Notes: generated by a model not told the origin, from the letters alone. Counted from the first letter of the stretch, positions 40,571-51,411 are shown. The stretch: DNA of 64,000 nt from Candidatus Sedimenticola sp. (ex Thyasira tokunagai) (GCA_037318855.1 CP134874.1:2852598-2916597); one strand, 5' to 3'. Made by a program: numbers and translations.

Positions 40571-41969
40571 CCTCCTGCTTGGGCTTGAGCTGGTCATAGC
40601 TGTTGAGGTCATGCGGACGAACCACCAGCTTCTTTGCCCGCTCATCATCGATGGGGATACCGATAGGTGGCGGTTGATCACGCTCCTCTCTATGTCGTTG
40701 CAATGCCAGATGGACACTGTTGGGATGAGGCACGTCCCGCTCCAAACTCTCAGTAATGGCCGTCTCCAGCGCCTGGCTGCCGTAGTCGTCGAGCAGACGC
40801 AGCAAGGCGGCGGTGATGGAACCGAGGTTGTCACCGCGTTCAGCGGCACGAGTGAGTAGTTCACGGGGATTGGGAGCGGCCTGGATTAGGCGATCCTGCC
40901 CCCGATGGTGCCGGGACTGTCGTTTGATCACAGTCAGCGCCTCGATATGCCGGGGATCTTCGATCTGTTGACCTTTGTCGTAGCAGCGCTCATGAGTAGC
41001 GATCACCTCAGCACCATCGAGGAGCCGTACCTCGGTGGGTGTTGCGGAGACGGTGAGTGTGCGTCGGACATGGGTATGGGGCAGACTGTAGTCATTACGA
41101 TCAAAACGGGCATAGGGGGTCTTACCGATAGCGACCTCCACCCGCTCATCGGTGGGATAAGGATTGTCCGGTAAGGCAAGCAATAGCGGCTGTTCTTGTG
41201 CGTAGGCCTGGCGTACAGAGAGGGAGGTATCCTCCGGGCAGGGACGATCCATCGACCAGCCATCACACCAGGCTTGTGCCTGTGCATTGAGGTCATCCAG
41301 ATCCGTCCACTGGCGGGCCGGCCAGAAATTATCTCGTATATAACGAATCGCCCTTTCAACGCGTCCTTTTTCATTACCCCGGGCCACCGCCACCGGGCGG
41401 GGTTCATAACGGTAGTGGGCGGCAAACTCCAACAGGGTGGGATGGAAGCGGATCGCCTGGCCCTGGCGCTCCAGTACGGCGCTTTTCAGGTTGTCATAGA
41501 GAAGTACTCTGGGCAGTCCATTCCAGGCAGAAAAGGCCGCCTCATGGCCACGCAGAAAGTTAGCCATCTGCGCATTGAGGTAAAAATGCAGAAAGATCCG
41601 GCGTGAGTAACTGAGTACCACCACAAAGGCCATCAGTTTGTGTTGAGCACGGCCAATGGTGATGTTTCCGAAGTGGCCCCAGTCCACTTGACTTTGTTCA
41701 CCCGGCAGGGTTTTTAGACGTTGAAAGGCCTCAGGCTGTGGTCTGGGGCGGTAGTGGGCCACTTGGTGGCGGAAATGGTCTGGGCCCCCCGCCATAGCCG
41801 CGTTCACGCACCATCGCATAGAGACGGCTGGCGGTGAGGCTTGGAAACTCCTTCAGTGTCTCGTGAATAAAGGGAAGATAGGCATCAATAACAGAAGGAC
41901 GGAGGGCGCGCTCCACCTTCGGCATTCCGGCTTGGAGTTATAGTCAAATCTGGTGTTTAACCAGTTGAA

Positions 41970-43504
41970 TCAAGCGGCGACCTGATCGACTCCTGTTACC
42001 TCAACACCATCTTTAAATTTGATTCCGGTTATCACCTTCGCCAGGTAACCGAAACCCCGTAATCGTCTCCACTTCTTCTCGGCACACAGGCCGAGTTTGA
42101 ACATCATGTGTAGCATGCCGTCACGCGATAGGCAGCCCTTGGAACGCTTGGTTCGATGGCGGATTGTCCCGAAGGTTGATTCAATCGGATTGCTGGTCCG
42201 AATGCTCTGCCAGTGCTGTGCCGGAAAGTGATAGAAAGCCATCAGTTCCTCTCGGTCTTTGTGCAGACAGATGGCAGCCTTCGGATACTTCGGCTCATAC
42301 GTTTTGATAAACAGATCAAACGCTGCCAGCCATGGAGAGCGAAGCGAGGGCTGGTAATCCCCGGTAGCCGTGAGGCCGCACTGCTTACCCGTCGTGCGCG
42401 CAGCGCGCCAGAGGGGAAGCAAAGTAGGCATCCGAACACGGCGTCCAGTCAATGGGAACTGACTGCGAAGCGGTAACGAGCTTGCGATGTTATCGCGTAG
42501 CGGTTAGTGACCAGGACGGCCGGGGTACTAATAGGCTGTCGAAGATTGAGTGCAAAAGGGGGACTTGGATGTCCCGTTTTGCATCACGAAATCGAAGACT
42601 CGCTTAGGCCTTTTCCGCATCGGCCTGAGTCTCCGCCTGCCAGATGTTATGCAGTGCCTGCTTCGCTTTCGGCTGAGCTGTCTTTGGCAGGCAGTTCAGC
42701 ACGTTCATGGTCTTGTGCATCCAGCAGCGCTGCTGGCGCGTCTCAGGATATACTTCCTCCAGCGCAGCCCAGAAGCCCATGGCACCGTCACCGATCGCCA
42801 ATTTGGGCGGGTTCAGTCCGCGTGACTTCAGCTTCAACAGTACCTCCCGCCAGCTCTGCGTGGACTCCCGCACACCATCCTCAATTGCCAGAAAATGCTT
42901 CTCACCACGCTCATTCACACCGATCACCACCAGGGCACACAGCTTCGTCTGCTCTGCTCTCAGTCCGCTGTAGACACCGTCTGCCCACACATACACCCAA
43001 TGCTCCTTATCCAGGCGCTCCTCACACCAGCTCCGATATTCTTCTGCCCAGACCTGCTTCAGACGCGATACCGTGCTGGCCGACAAGCCTGTTGCATCCG
43101 GACCCACCAGCACTTTCAGGGCCTCACCCATCTCACCACTGGAAATCCCCTTCAGGTAGAGCCACGGCAGCGCCGCTTCCAGTGACTTCGTCTTGCGTAC
43201 ATACGGCGGTACCAGAGCTGATCGGAACGTCACCGGCTCGCCGGTCTTCGCTCGAACTTTGGGGATCTCGACCGTGACCGGCCCCAATCCTGTCTGCAGT
43301 TTACGAGCTGGCAGATGACCATTACGCACCACACCCGCCTTGCCATCCTCTGTCCGTCGCTCGGTGTGCTCCGCCAACAGCTCCAGCAGCTCTGCCTCTA
43401 CCGCCTGGTAAGATCAACTGCTCTGCACCGCTTCTCAGCAACTCTGTCAGCGGATCGATAATCGTATCTCGACCTGCCAGCTTAACAACGTTATTCTTAC
43501 TCAT
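41970..43504 (-). pseudogene. IS256 transposase, interrupted and frameshifted
   Basis: Full length in content, but one extra A near 43409 (GGTAAGATC) shifts the frame after about 32 codons, and H element 11 splits it between ADAEKA and FDLFIKTYEP. Confidence 0.92.
42321..42606 (-). repeat. H element 11 (subfamily 1)
   Basis: 286 bp. Other IS256 copies supply the empty site: on the element's strand GGCC|TTTG, with no duplication and no loss. Bases after it are TTTG. Confidence 0.92.
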
Positions 43505-43771
43505 GGTGGCGTATCTCCAATGGTTGTTTTGATGTCTCGCAACAACAAATCAACCAGATACGCCGCCCTTTTTCAACTACTCAAACACCAGATTCAGTTA
43601 TAACTCTCCGGCTTGTGACAGTATCCTATCCACCACCCCGTGGTGTATACCCAGTTGCCGGGCAATGGTACCCACCCGCCACTTCTCTACATGGTGATAA
43701 CGCAGGATCTTCGCTTCCAGTTCTTTGTCGATTGCCAAGGTTTTTCCTCCAATCCGGGTCACCCACCAGGA

Positions 43772-44221
43772 TCAAGGGGCTTGCGCCCAAACCGGAGGTG
43801 GCCGATGAATGACTTTACGGTCAGAAGCTGAAAGAGAAGATGATCTGTGTAGAAAGTCGAACCGCAAAAAGGGGCGGCACGAACGTCCACAGAAATGACA
43901 GCGAATTTCTTCAATCCCAGTGCCGGCAACGGATGCCGGGGTTTCTGACCGAGGGGCCAGTGGATCATTGGAGGCGGGTTCCGGGGAACCCTGATGCGTC
44001 ACTTTCTTATATCGGGTTCGATAGTGACGTTGGCGTTCAGCGTGCTTCAGACGGACGCGATAGCTCCGTTGATAGCGCTTCCCAGCGGCTATCAGCGATG
44101 CCTTCCTGGCACTTCTTGCACATCGCCCGCTGCAATAGATATTGCCCCGGTCACAGTGGCTGCAGATGATGACTTGGCAGTGACAACGGGCACAGTTGTA
44201 GAGACGGGCAGTGTTCTCCAT
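43772..44221 (-). CDS. Cys-rich accessory protein of the IS21 element
   Basis: 149 residues. The N-terminal region has paired cysteines (CARCHCQVIICSHCDRGNIY, then CSGRC) like a zinc finger, a basic middle (KRYQRSYRVRLKHAERQRHY) and a second CHFCGRSC motif near residue 107. It precedes istA on the same strand. Similar Cys-rich genes are known in some IS21 elements; role unknown, perhaps DNA binding. Confidence 0.65.
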   Translation of the reverse strand: MENTARLYNCARCHCQVIICSHCDRGNIYCSGRCARSARKASLIAAGKRYQRSYRVRLKHAERQRHYRTRYKKVTHQGSPEPASNDPLAPRSETPASVAGTGIEEIRCHFCGRSCRPFLRFDFLHRSSSLSASDRKVIHRPPPVWAQAP

Positions 44222-44526
44222 CGGCGGTTATGGCCGATGAGGACTGGATTAATGGGAGAAAGTGATAAATACTTATCAGGCTCGTGCTATGCACGGTCTT
44301 GGGGTGCGGTATCGGGGGACTGTCGAGGTCAATACACCCAGTATCGCACCTTCTCAACGGCCCGCTCTATCTTCCCGATTTCTTTCTTGTTGTCACTCTC
44401 TTTGGCGGACTCTTCATTCTGCCTTGCTATCGGTGGCTATTTTGTCCGGTTACCGCTATTCGCCAAGTATGTGCGGGTTTTGACAGCCATCTACACATGG
44501 CCACTACCTCTGGGTGGTCGTTGTCG
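44222..44526. other. IS21 right-end non-coding region
   Basis: About 300 bp between the Cys-rich gene and the probable IS21 end. No convincing frame on either strand; short repeats containing TGTCCGG resemble the left end. Confidence 0.4.
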
Positions 44527-44612
44527 CTAATCCCATGCCTGCATCACCAGTTTACGTTTTTCGTCCCCAATGGCCTGTAGATAGATCTCGGTCGTCTTTG
44601 TATATGAGATCC
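44527..44612 (-). pseudogene. Tyrosine recombinase, C-terminal fragment
   Basis: The minus frame ends TKTTEIYLQAIGDEKRKL and a few residues more before TAG at 44527, matching the C-terminus (catalytic Tyr in EIYLQA) of phage-type integrases. It is truncated at about 44613 by IS3-C debris. Confidence 0.6.
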
Positions 44613-44621
44613 CGTAATACA

Positions 44622-44687
44622 TTGAACAGCAGTTGTTGGAGCTGAAGAAAGCGACTTAACTGGGTGTAACAAAATCCTTGACTACGT
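44622..44687 (+). pseudogene. IS3 element C, 3' end fragment
   Basis: Last codons of orfB (EQQLLELKKAT) and the right terminal repeat. Confidence 0.8.
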
Positions 44688-44689
44688 CA

Positions 44690-44752
44690 TCTAGCGCTAC
44701 CTCAGTTAAGTCACTGATAATGCTTAACTGGGTTGTACAAGTCCATTAGACC
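44690..44752 (-). pseudogene. IS3 element C, 5' end fragment (reverse)
   Basis: The reverse complement of the IS3-C left end, identical in position to 20519-20578 at the left border of the other island copy. Confidence 0.85.
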
Positions 44753-44861
44753 ATCTCATGTTCTCTGTGCCAGCTGGCGGGATCAAATATCGGGCCGAGC
44801 GCCGACGACCCAAGAAACGAAGCATAGGCCTATATGTTGGCCAGAGATTCGAAAAAGGCAA

Positions 44862-44995
44862 ACTCGGCCTTCGACAACCTATTAGTGCCCCGGCCGTCCT
44901 GGTCACTGACCGCTGCGCGCACGACGGGTAAGCAATGCGGCCTCACGGCTACCGGGGATTATCCACCTTCGCTTCGCTCTCCATGGCTGGCAGCG
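44862..44995 (+). repeat. H element 7, island copy 2
   Basis: Same degenerate element as at 20690-20823, abutting the luxR 3' end; bases after it are AGTG. Confidence 0.75.
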
Positions 44996-45510
44996 AGTGT
45001 ATTAATTTTAAATCAATACATCTAGCAATAACCCCATAAGGATCACTTACACCAAAGCGTCTACAAAGTTTTTCCAGGTTGTTACGAATAGTTTGCGTGC
45101 TCAGCCCTAGGTCACCGGCTATTTTTGTTTGAGTATTTCCATTAAGGATGGATCGACATATTGTAGATTCTCTTTCCGATAATTCTAAATTAAAAAAGAT
45201 ATTTTGATTCATCGCTGCAACTTGAGATAAATGAATTAATAATATATCCAATAGTTCTTTTTGTTCATATGCCACTTTACCTGAGTGGTCCTGCCCACAA
45301 AAAGTAGACACCCTAACTATGCAGCAATTGCTGCCATCCTCTCAAACTCAGCTGGACTGACATAGCCAATTGCTGAGTGCCTGCGTAGGCGGTTATAAAA
45401 CACTTCGATGTATTCAAAGATACCGGATTTTGCGTCGCTTATCGATTCAAACTGTTCAGCATAGACCAGCTCCACTTTCAGTCGACTAAAAAACGACTCC
45501 ATCGGTGCGT

Positions 45511-46803
45511 TGACGCTCCTATGTCAAGTTACTACTGCAGCATCGTTTAAATCAGCCAGGATAAGAGGATATAGTTCTCGAACGATGTAACGCTTCAAGC
45601 ATCGGCTTATCTCTTTGGTCGATTTTCCTTCTGCCGTGCGACGAGCAACATAAGTTCGAGTGCGTGGATCGCTCCGCATGCGTACCATGGCAATGGTCCA
45701 CAACGCATTATTGGCAGATCGACTACCTCCACGATTGAGGCGATGACGCACAGTCTTACCTGAAGATGCTTGCAGTGGGTTTACTCCACACAGAGCTGCT
45801 AGAGCAGCTTCGCTATGTAGCCGTTCAGGATTGTCACCAGCGACTGACAGCAACGTCGCTGCTGTTTGTGGCCCAATGCCAAACTGTCGACGTAACCGCT
45901 TTGCTGCGCTATTTGTTAAGTGCTCCAGTGTATCATCCAGATCTTTAAGTTCAGCTGTTAGGTACATCCACCGCCTGGCGAGTAGACGAAGTGTTGTAGC
46001 CAGCGTCTTTAGTGAAATTGTTTTACCGAGAGTCCGGAGATGCAAACAACCTTGAACACACTGTCCTGGATTCGACTTCCAAAGCCTAGCTCGTATATTC
46101 TCTGGAGCAGACACCAGCAATGAACGCAATTGATTAATCGTCTGTGTTCTCGCCTTTACCGCGCTCCGCCTTGCAACTGATGCGATACGCATAGCCTCTG
46201 CAGCACCTGATTGTAACTTCGGAATAGACTGCGCTTTACCTGCCAGCACGGATCGAGCGGCACTCTCCGCATCCGTCGGATCCGATTTGCCATAGAATCG
46301 TCGCATAGAACGATCAGGACGATTGATTTCCAGGACCTCTACCTCGTGTTCAGATAGGAATCTAGCAAGGCCTGCTCCATATGTTCCAGTACCTTCTACT
46401 CCTGCGCGTGATAAATTGCCGAACGATGACGCCCATTTTAATAAGTGCTGATAGCCAGTGCCATTTGTTTCTATGGACAGTACATCAAGCATTTTTCCAT
46501 GACTGTCAATAATCACTCCCACATGCATGTCCAGATGCGTATCAACGCCAAGTATGACTTCACACTGTATCGATTGTTTACCCATTTCAAGTGCCCTCTG
46601 AAGGCCTAGATATTGATCACCAACCCACATTGCAGGACAGGACACTCAAGTTGCAGTACAAAGCTCCTATTAGGTCACAGGCAATGGGCCCGGAGATACT
46701 CGGGGAACGCCAGTATCCAACCGACAGGTCAACGCAAAGGCAGCTTCGCCAATCCCAGCACGGGTCAGGTTGGACTGGACATTCAATAGAATTGTAGACT
46801 GAG
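45511..46803 (-). mobile_element. IS110-family element, copy 3
   Basis: 1293 bp in the same codon of IS3-A orfB as copy 1. No target duplication. Confidence 0.95.
45524..46585 (-). CDS. IS110-family DEDD transposase, copy 3
   Basis: 353 residues, identical to copy 1 (Ile in LYPLILADL). Intact DEDD residues. Same upstream ribosome site and left-end non-coding region (46586-46803). Confidence 0.93.
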   Translation of the reverse strand: MGKQSIQCEVILGVDTHLDMHVGVIIDSHGKMLDVLSIETNGTGYQHLLKWASSFGNLSRAGVEGTGTYGAGLARFLSEHEVEVLEINRPDRSMRRFYGKSDPTDAESAARSVLAGKAQSIPKLQSGAAEAMRIASVARRSAVKARTQTINQLRSLLVSAPENIRARLWKSNPGQCVQGCLHLRTLGKTISLKTLATTLRLLARRWMYLTAELKDLDDTLEHLTNSAAKRLRRQFGIGPQTAATLLSVAGDNPERLHSEAALAALCGVNPLQASSGKTVRHRLNRGGSRSANNALWTIAMVRMRSDPRTRTYVARRTAEGKSTKEISRCLKRYIVRELYPLILADLNDAAVVT

Positions 46804-46858
46804 TATCCCAACAGTTTCCTTTACGACTCATGCTTGGCCTGCACCCCTTCCGCTTCAT

Positions 46859-47145
46859 TAAGCGAGTCTTTGATTTCGTGATGCAAAACGGGACATCCAA
46901 GTCCCCCTTTTGAACTCAATCTTCGACAGCCTATTATTGCCCCGGCCGTCCCGGTCTCCAGCACTACGCAATAACATCGCAAGCTCGTCACTGCTTCGTC
47001 GCTGGCTCCAGAGATGACTTGACGTCGCGCTCGTATGCGATCTTTGGATTCCCTCTGGCGCTATGCGCACGCCGGGCATCCAGTATCGCCTCGCGACTAC
47101 CGGGGACTAACCGCCTCGGCTTTCAGCCTTCCTTGACGGTCAGCG
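46859..47145 (+). repeat. H element 12 (subfamily 2)
   Basis: 287 bp inserted in IS3-A orfB; IS3-A copy 1 gives the empty site (TTCAT|ATAGTC). No duplication. Bases after it are ATAG. Confidence 0.9.
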
Positions 47146-47758
47146 ATAGTCAATATACTTCTGTGACCGATATTGAACTCCCCTGTCCGAGTGGATGATC
47201 AAGCCAGGTTTAATCTCTCTCCGCTCAAATGCCATCGCCAGAGCATCCGTTACCAGCCGCTCCGTCATCGAAGTATCCAAAGCCCAACCAACGATACAGC
47301 GTGAATAAAGATCCATCACTGTAGCCAAGTAGAGCCATTGTTCATCGACCCAGATATAGGTGATGTCAGTGGTCCATTTCTCATTCGGTCTACCTGATTC
47401 AAACTTACGTCTGAGAAGATTGTCAGCCACGTTATGCATAGTCAGCGCATGGCTGCCATAATTAAAGGCTTTACCATTTCGCGCTTTTAACCCCTGCTTT
47501 CTAAGAATATCGGCGATATAATTCGTCGAACAAGGGATATTCAGTGCATTCAACTCTTCAGCAATGCGCGGCGCTCCATAGCGAGCCTTAAAGTCAGCAT
47601 AGGTATCGGCTACCTGCTTTTCCATATGCTCACGTCGGACCTCTCTCGCACTTTTTTGTCGACCCCACCATCGATAATAGCCAGATCGTGATACATCCAA
47701 CGCACGACACATCATGGCGATTGTGTACCACTCCTTGTGTTCTCGGATCAAAGCGTAC

Positions 47759-48082
47759 TTCACTCTTGGTTGTTCGCGAAGTACGCAGCTGCCTTTTTAA
47801 GAATTCGACCTCCTTTTCTAGTGCAGCCTTCTCACGTTTTAGCTTACGGATCTCTTTACTCTCTTTCTTGGAGTAGTCCACACCACCCACGGAATTAAAT
47901 TGCTTTTCAGAGAGTCGATTGAACTGACGGCGCCAGTTATATATTTGGCCGGGGTGGATGCCTAGTTCCCTGGCTACTGATGCCGCTGTACATCCCTCTT
48001 TATCTGCTCGTTTTACCGCTTCCCTGCGAAATTCCTCTGTGTATGCTTGTGTCTTCTTACGTGCCATCTTGAGCACCTCCAT
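47759..48082 (-). pseudogene. IS3-family transposase OrfA (element A, copy 2), altered 3' end
   Basis: Same HTH and coiled coil as copy 1, but the A-run near 47800 has five A instead of six, so OrfA reads on in a wrong frame rather than stopping at its usual place. Confidence 0.85.
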
Positions 48083-48191
48083 ATAGATAAATCTAACTAT
48101 ACAAGGTGTCTACTATTCGTGGGTAACTCGGTGCCCTAACGCCGGCAGAACAATAAATTATAATCCCATTGGCATTTAAGGCATAAGTGTA

Positions 48192-49223
48192 CCTGATTAC
48201 CCACCAGGCTCAGCTATTGAGCCTGTGGTGGCCGCATAATGGAACCCTCTGAATATACGAGGGTTTCCATCATGCCAAAAAATACTATCCAGTTTCAAAA
48301 AGGGCTTGGTTTGCACGAATTTCTGGAAAAATATGGTACCGATACTCAATGCAGCCAAGCGTTGCATCGACTTCGCTGGCCAAGTGGATATGTTTGCCCA
48401 GAGTGCGGTAACGCAACGTGCTGCGAACTCAAAAGCCGCAAGATATACCAGTGCCATAAATGTCATCACCAGACATCGCTTACTGCGGGTACCATTTTTC
48501 ATGGCACAAAGTTGCCTTTGAAGAAATGGTTTCTGGCCATCTATTTGCTGACCCAGCGTAAAAAGAGCACCTCTGCCTTGCAACTGTCTCGTGAGATTGG
48601 AGTGAACTACAACACTGCGTGGAAGCTCAAGCACAAACTGATGCAGGTAATGATGGAACGCCAGGGTAAGAAAAAGCTGACTGGCCGCATTGAAATGGAT
48701 GATGCATATATTGGCGGTGAAAAACCTGGTAAGCGTGGACGAGGCTCCCGCAACAAAATCCCTTTCGTAGCCGCCGTTGAGACGACGCAGGACGGCAGGC
48801 CTTTGAAAATTCATCTGCGTCGTGTGCGTGGTTTTCGTAGTGCAGAAATTGCTCGATATGCCAAGTCCAGTCTGGTTTCTGGTAGCACTGTATTCTCTGA
48901 TGGTCTCTGCTGCTTCAGAGCTGTCACTGATGCTGAATGCGATCATGTGGCCATTGTGACTGGTGGCGGTCGAAAAAGCGCACAGAGCTCCACCTTCAAG
49001 TGGGTGAACACCATGCTTGGCAACGTCAAGAATTCTTTGCAGGGGAACTTTTTCATGCTATACGAAAAAAACATGTACCTCGTTATCTTGCCGAATTCGA
49101 ATATCGGTTTAATCGTCGCTTCAATCTTCCAGAAATGATTGAGCGATTGCTCTTTGTTGCGTTGCGTACACCACCAATGCCTTATCGCTTCTTGAGAATG
49201 GCTGAGGTTTATGGGTAATCGGG
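48192..49223 (+). mobile_element. IS1595-family element, copy 2, with 8-bp target duplication
   Basis: 1032 bp flanked by TAAGTGTA at 48184-48191 and 49224-49231; the empty site is in copy 1 luxR at about 24955. Confidence 0.95.
48272..49218 (+). pseudogene. IS1595-family transposase, frameshifted late
   Basis: Zinc ribbon and DDE core are complete, but extra bases at about 49043-49054 (GGGGAACTTTTTC) shift the frame after SLQG, changing the last 60 residues. Confidence 0.9.
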
Positions 49224-49681
49224 TAAGTGTAACCATCAGCCATGCCGTATGATTGTGCGATCTTTAAGACTCGATTTTTTCCCCCTTCTGTTGTCTTACG
49301 TATCGTATTCCATGACACTGGTTTATGAGATTGTAATGCGATAGTTTTCGTCAGGTCTATATTGCAACTACCTATATTAGAGTATTTATAAAACCCATGC
49401 TTTACACATAGCATATCCCAGCCATCCTTAATGCCTTCATGAATACTCCGAAAAGCTTCCGGTTTTTCCCCTAGCCTAGTATCGTGAATAGTTAAGATCA
49501 AAAAATTTATACCATATTCAATATCAAGCTGTGTGTGTAATTCTTTAATGTCATCGCCCGTATAATACGAAGTCCCATCTATGAATTGTGCTAAAAGTTC
49601 TACAATAGCTTCTACCGTTACTTTAGAAGTATGGTTATCTGTAGTTGGTAATTCCAACCTATCTATGTTAGTATCGTTCAT

Positions 49682-49849
49682 ACACTACCTTGGTTCAGTT
49701 TAAGGTTGACATGGAGAATTGTTAAATAACAGGCGGAAATCTAAAATTAAATATTTTTTACTTCCTGCTGAGTAAGCGCTTTGTTTTTTCACGGGGCCAA
49801 GACTCTCTAGCCGTCCACGAAACAGCCTCGCAATTCAAGAATACTTTTA
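49682..49849. other. luxR copy 2 upstream region
   Basis: Non-coding, AT-rich; same sequence as 26807-26970. Cut by IS1595 copy 3 inside the old H-element remnant. Confidence 0.5.
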
Positions 49850-50879
49850 CCCGATTACCCATAAACCTCAGCCATTCTCAAGAAGCGATAAGGCATTGGT
49901 GGTGTACGCAACGCAACAAAGAGCAATCGCTCAATCATTTCTGGAAGATTGAAGCGACGATTAAACCGATATTCGAATTCGGCAAGATAACGAGGTACAT
50001 GTTTTTTTCGTATAGCATGAAAAGTTCCCTGCAAAGAATTCTTGACGTTGCCAAGCATGGTGTTCACCCACTTGAAGGTGGAGCTCTGTGCGCTTTTTCG
50101 ACCGCCACCAGTCACAATGGCCACATGATCGCATTCAGCATCAGTGACAGCTCTGAAGCAGCAGAGACCATCAGAGAATACAGTGCTACCAGAAACCAGA
50201 CTGGACTTGGCATATCGAGCAATTTCTGCACTACGAAAACCACGCACACGACGCAGATGAATTTTCAAAGGCCTGCCGTCCTGCGTCGTCTCAACGGCGG
50301 CTACGAAAGGGATTTTGTTGCGGGAGCCTCGTCCACGCTTACCAGGTTTTTCACCGCCAATATATGCATCATCCATTTCAATGCGGCCAGTCAGCTTTTT
50401 CTTACCCTGGCGTTCCATCATTACCTGCATCAGTTTGTGCTTGAGCTTCCACGCAGTGTTGTAGTTCACTCCAATCTCACGAGACAGTTGCAAGGCAGAG
50501 GTGCTCTTTTTACGCTGGGTCAGCAAATAGATGGCCAGAAACCATTTCTTCAAAGGCAACTTTGTGCCATGAAAAATGGTACCCGCAGTAAGCGATGTCT
50601 GGTGATGACATTTATGGCACTGGTATATCTTGCGGCTTTTGAGTTCGCAGCACGTTGCGTTACCGCACTCTGGGCAAACATATCCACTTGGCCAGCGAAG
50701 TCGATGCAACGCTTGGCTGCATTGAGTATCGGTACCATATTTTTCCAGAAATTCGTGCAAACCAAGCCCTTTTTGAAACTGGATAGTATTTTTTGGCATG
50801 ATGGAAACCCTCGTATATTCAGAGGGTTCCATTATGCGGCCACCACAGGCTCAATAGCTGAGCCTGGTGGGTAATCAGG
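49850..50879 (-). mobile_element. IS1595-family element, copy 3, with 8-bp target duplication
   Basis: 1030 bp flanked by TACTTTTA at 49842-49849 and 50880-50887, in the luxR-rsaM intergenic region. It lies between the two genes and may change luxR expression. Confidence 0.95.
49855..50799 (-). CDS. IS1595-family transposase (intact)
   Basis: 314 residues from ATG 50799. N-terminal zinc ribbon (CPECG near 37, CHKCH near 60), HTH (LQLSREIGVNYNTAWKLKHK), ISXO2-like DDE core with EMDDAYIGG, TVFSDGLCCF and the HAIRKKHVPRYLAEFEYRFN end. The start is chosen over an ATG 11 codons upstream because GAGGG sits eight bases before it. Both ATG and ribosome site lie beside a hairpin near the left end. 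Confidence 0.93.
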   Translation of the reverse strand: MPKNTIQFQKGLGLHEFLEKYGTDTQCSQALHRLRWPSGYVCPECGNATCCELKSRKIYQCHKCHHQTSLTAGTIFHGTKLPLKKWFLAIYLLTQRKKSTSALQLSREIGVNYNTAWKLKHKLMQVMMERQGKKKLTGRIEMDDAYIGGEKPGKRGRGSRNKIPFVAAVETTQDGRPLKIHLRRVRGFRSAEIARYAKSSLVSGSTVFSDGLCCFRAVTDAECDHVAIVTGGGRKSAQSSTFKWVNTMLGNVKNSLQGTFHAIRKKHVPRYLAEFEYRFNRRFNLPEMIERLLFVALRTPPMPYRFLRMAEVYG

Positions 50880-51009
50880 TACTTTTATGTTCCGACCGTT
50901 CTGGTCACTGATTGGATGTCATAATCGGATACCTATTTTGTTTCCCCTCTACGCGCACATCGGGCAAGAAGCTCTGACTTACAGCGACTAGTAGCTAGCA
51001 GTTTCAGTT

Positions 51010-51411
51010 TCATTCTTTATAGTGGTAAATGTCAGAAAAATAGTCCTCAACTACTCGTTGCCAGCCGGATGTATCCATTACACCTTCAAGTAATATTTCG
51101 GTCTGCTTTGATCCTAGATCGCCGTTATCACCAACTAACATCAGATTAGAGCTGATTGCAGATACTCTTTCATAACAAATACGTCTATCTATTATAGTCA
51201 GGCGCCAATCCCACCCAACAGAAATAATGGGATTAGTGGAACTAACCCATTCAGTGTAACCATAAATTTCACTAAGCTCTTCATATTGATGCTTTGCTAA
51301 CCCATTTGCCTCATCATCGAGTCCAGAAAAATGATGCTTAAATTCTCTGGTTTGCAGTAATGACGAACTTAGTCTTACATAACCATCATCAGATAAATTT
51401 ATCACTATCAC
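51010..51411 (-). CDS. rsaM: RsaM-family quorum-sensing repressor, island copy 2
   Basis: Same 133-residue protein as 27097-27498, intact, with only a silent difference noticed. Its promoter side toward the Crp-like gene is undisturbed (no IS4 here), while IS1595 copy 3 lies downstream. Confidence 0.75.
   Translation of the reverse strand: MIVINLSDDGYVRLSSSLLQTREFKHHFSGLDDEANGLAKHQYEELSEIYGYTEWVSSTNPIISVGWDWRLTIIDRRICYERVSAISSNLMLVGDNGDLGSKQTEILLEGVMDTSGWQRVVEDYFSDIYHYKE

Larger units (their letters stand above)
41935..43606 (-). mobile_element. IS256-family element, copy 5, with 9-bp duplication and nested H element
   Basis: Flanked by TCCGGCTTG at 41926-41934 and 43607-43615, inside istA. 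Interrupted by H element 11 (42321-42606). Confidence 0.95.
40545..43738 (-). pseudogene. istA: IS21 transposase IstA, split by IS256 and frameshifted
   Basis: DDE transposase, about 504 codons when joined. Start TTG 43738 has GGAGG seven bases upstream; the N-terminal HTH ([20 protein letters not shown]) lies at 43738-43616, then IS256 copy 5, then VERALRPSVIDAYLPF from 41934. A frameshift in the CCCCCC run near 41788 separates it from the core, which has D in QSQVDWGHFG, D in VLLYDNLKSAV and E in GNEKGRVERAIRY. Confidence 0.9.
39308..44530 (-). mobile_element. IS21-family element with four genes, interrupted by IS256 copy 5
   Basis: The order on the minus strand is a Cys-rich gene (44221-43772), istA (43738-40545), istB (40570-39776) and a small gene (39779-39615). 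Probable ends share TTAGCG: TGTTTTAGCGGCG at 39308 and, reversed, GGGATTAGCGACAACG near 44530. The ends are approximate. Confidence 0.75.
45317..47763 (-). pseudogene. IS3-family transposase OrfB (element A, copy 2), doubly interrupted
   Basis: ATG 47763 to 47146, then H element 12 inside the YIDYM codons, then a short piece to 46804, IS110 in the WDN Asn codon, and APMESFFSRLKVEL from 45510 to 45317. Confidence 0.92.
45285..48133 (-). mobile_element. IS3-family element A, copy 2, carrying IS110 and H element 12
   Basis: Opposite orientation to copy 1 but at nearly the same luxR position. Ends are TGGTCCTGCCC and, reversed, ACCGAGTTACCC. It differs from copy 1 at several codons, so it is a separate insertion rather than a simple copy. 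Confidence 0.9.
44996..49681 (-). pseudogene. luxR: LuxR-family transcription factor, island copy 2, split into three pieces
   Basis: Pieces: 49681-49224, 48191-48134 and 45284-44996. The first holds most of the autoinducer-binding domain in one frame, the last the entire HTH (LSERESTICRSILNGN, GDLGLSTQTIRNNLEKL). IS1595 copy 2 splits the domain after GYTY (8-bp duplication) and IS3-A copy 2 splits it before the HTH. At least two insertions must be removed for function. The HTH is uninterrupted here, unlike in copy 1. Confidence 0.9.

Noticed and set aside
40571..40864. Upstream extension of IstB to 40864
   Set aside because: The extra 98 residues are a shadow of istA in another frame; ATG 40570 gives the normal family length.
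44262..44580. Possible membrane protein frames at 44262-44580
   Set aside because: Several overlapping frames without ribosome sites inside the IS21 end region; composition looks non-coding.
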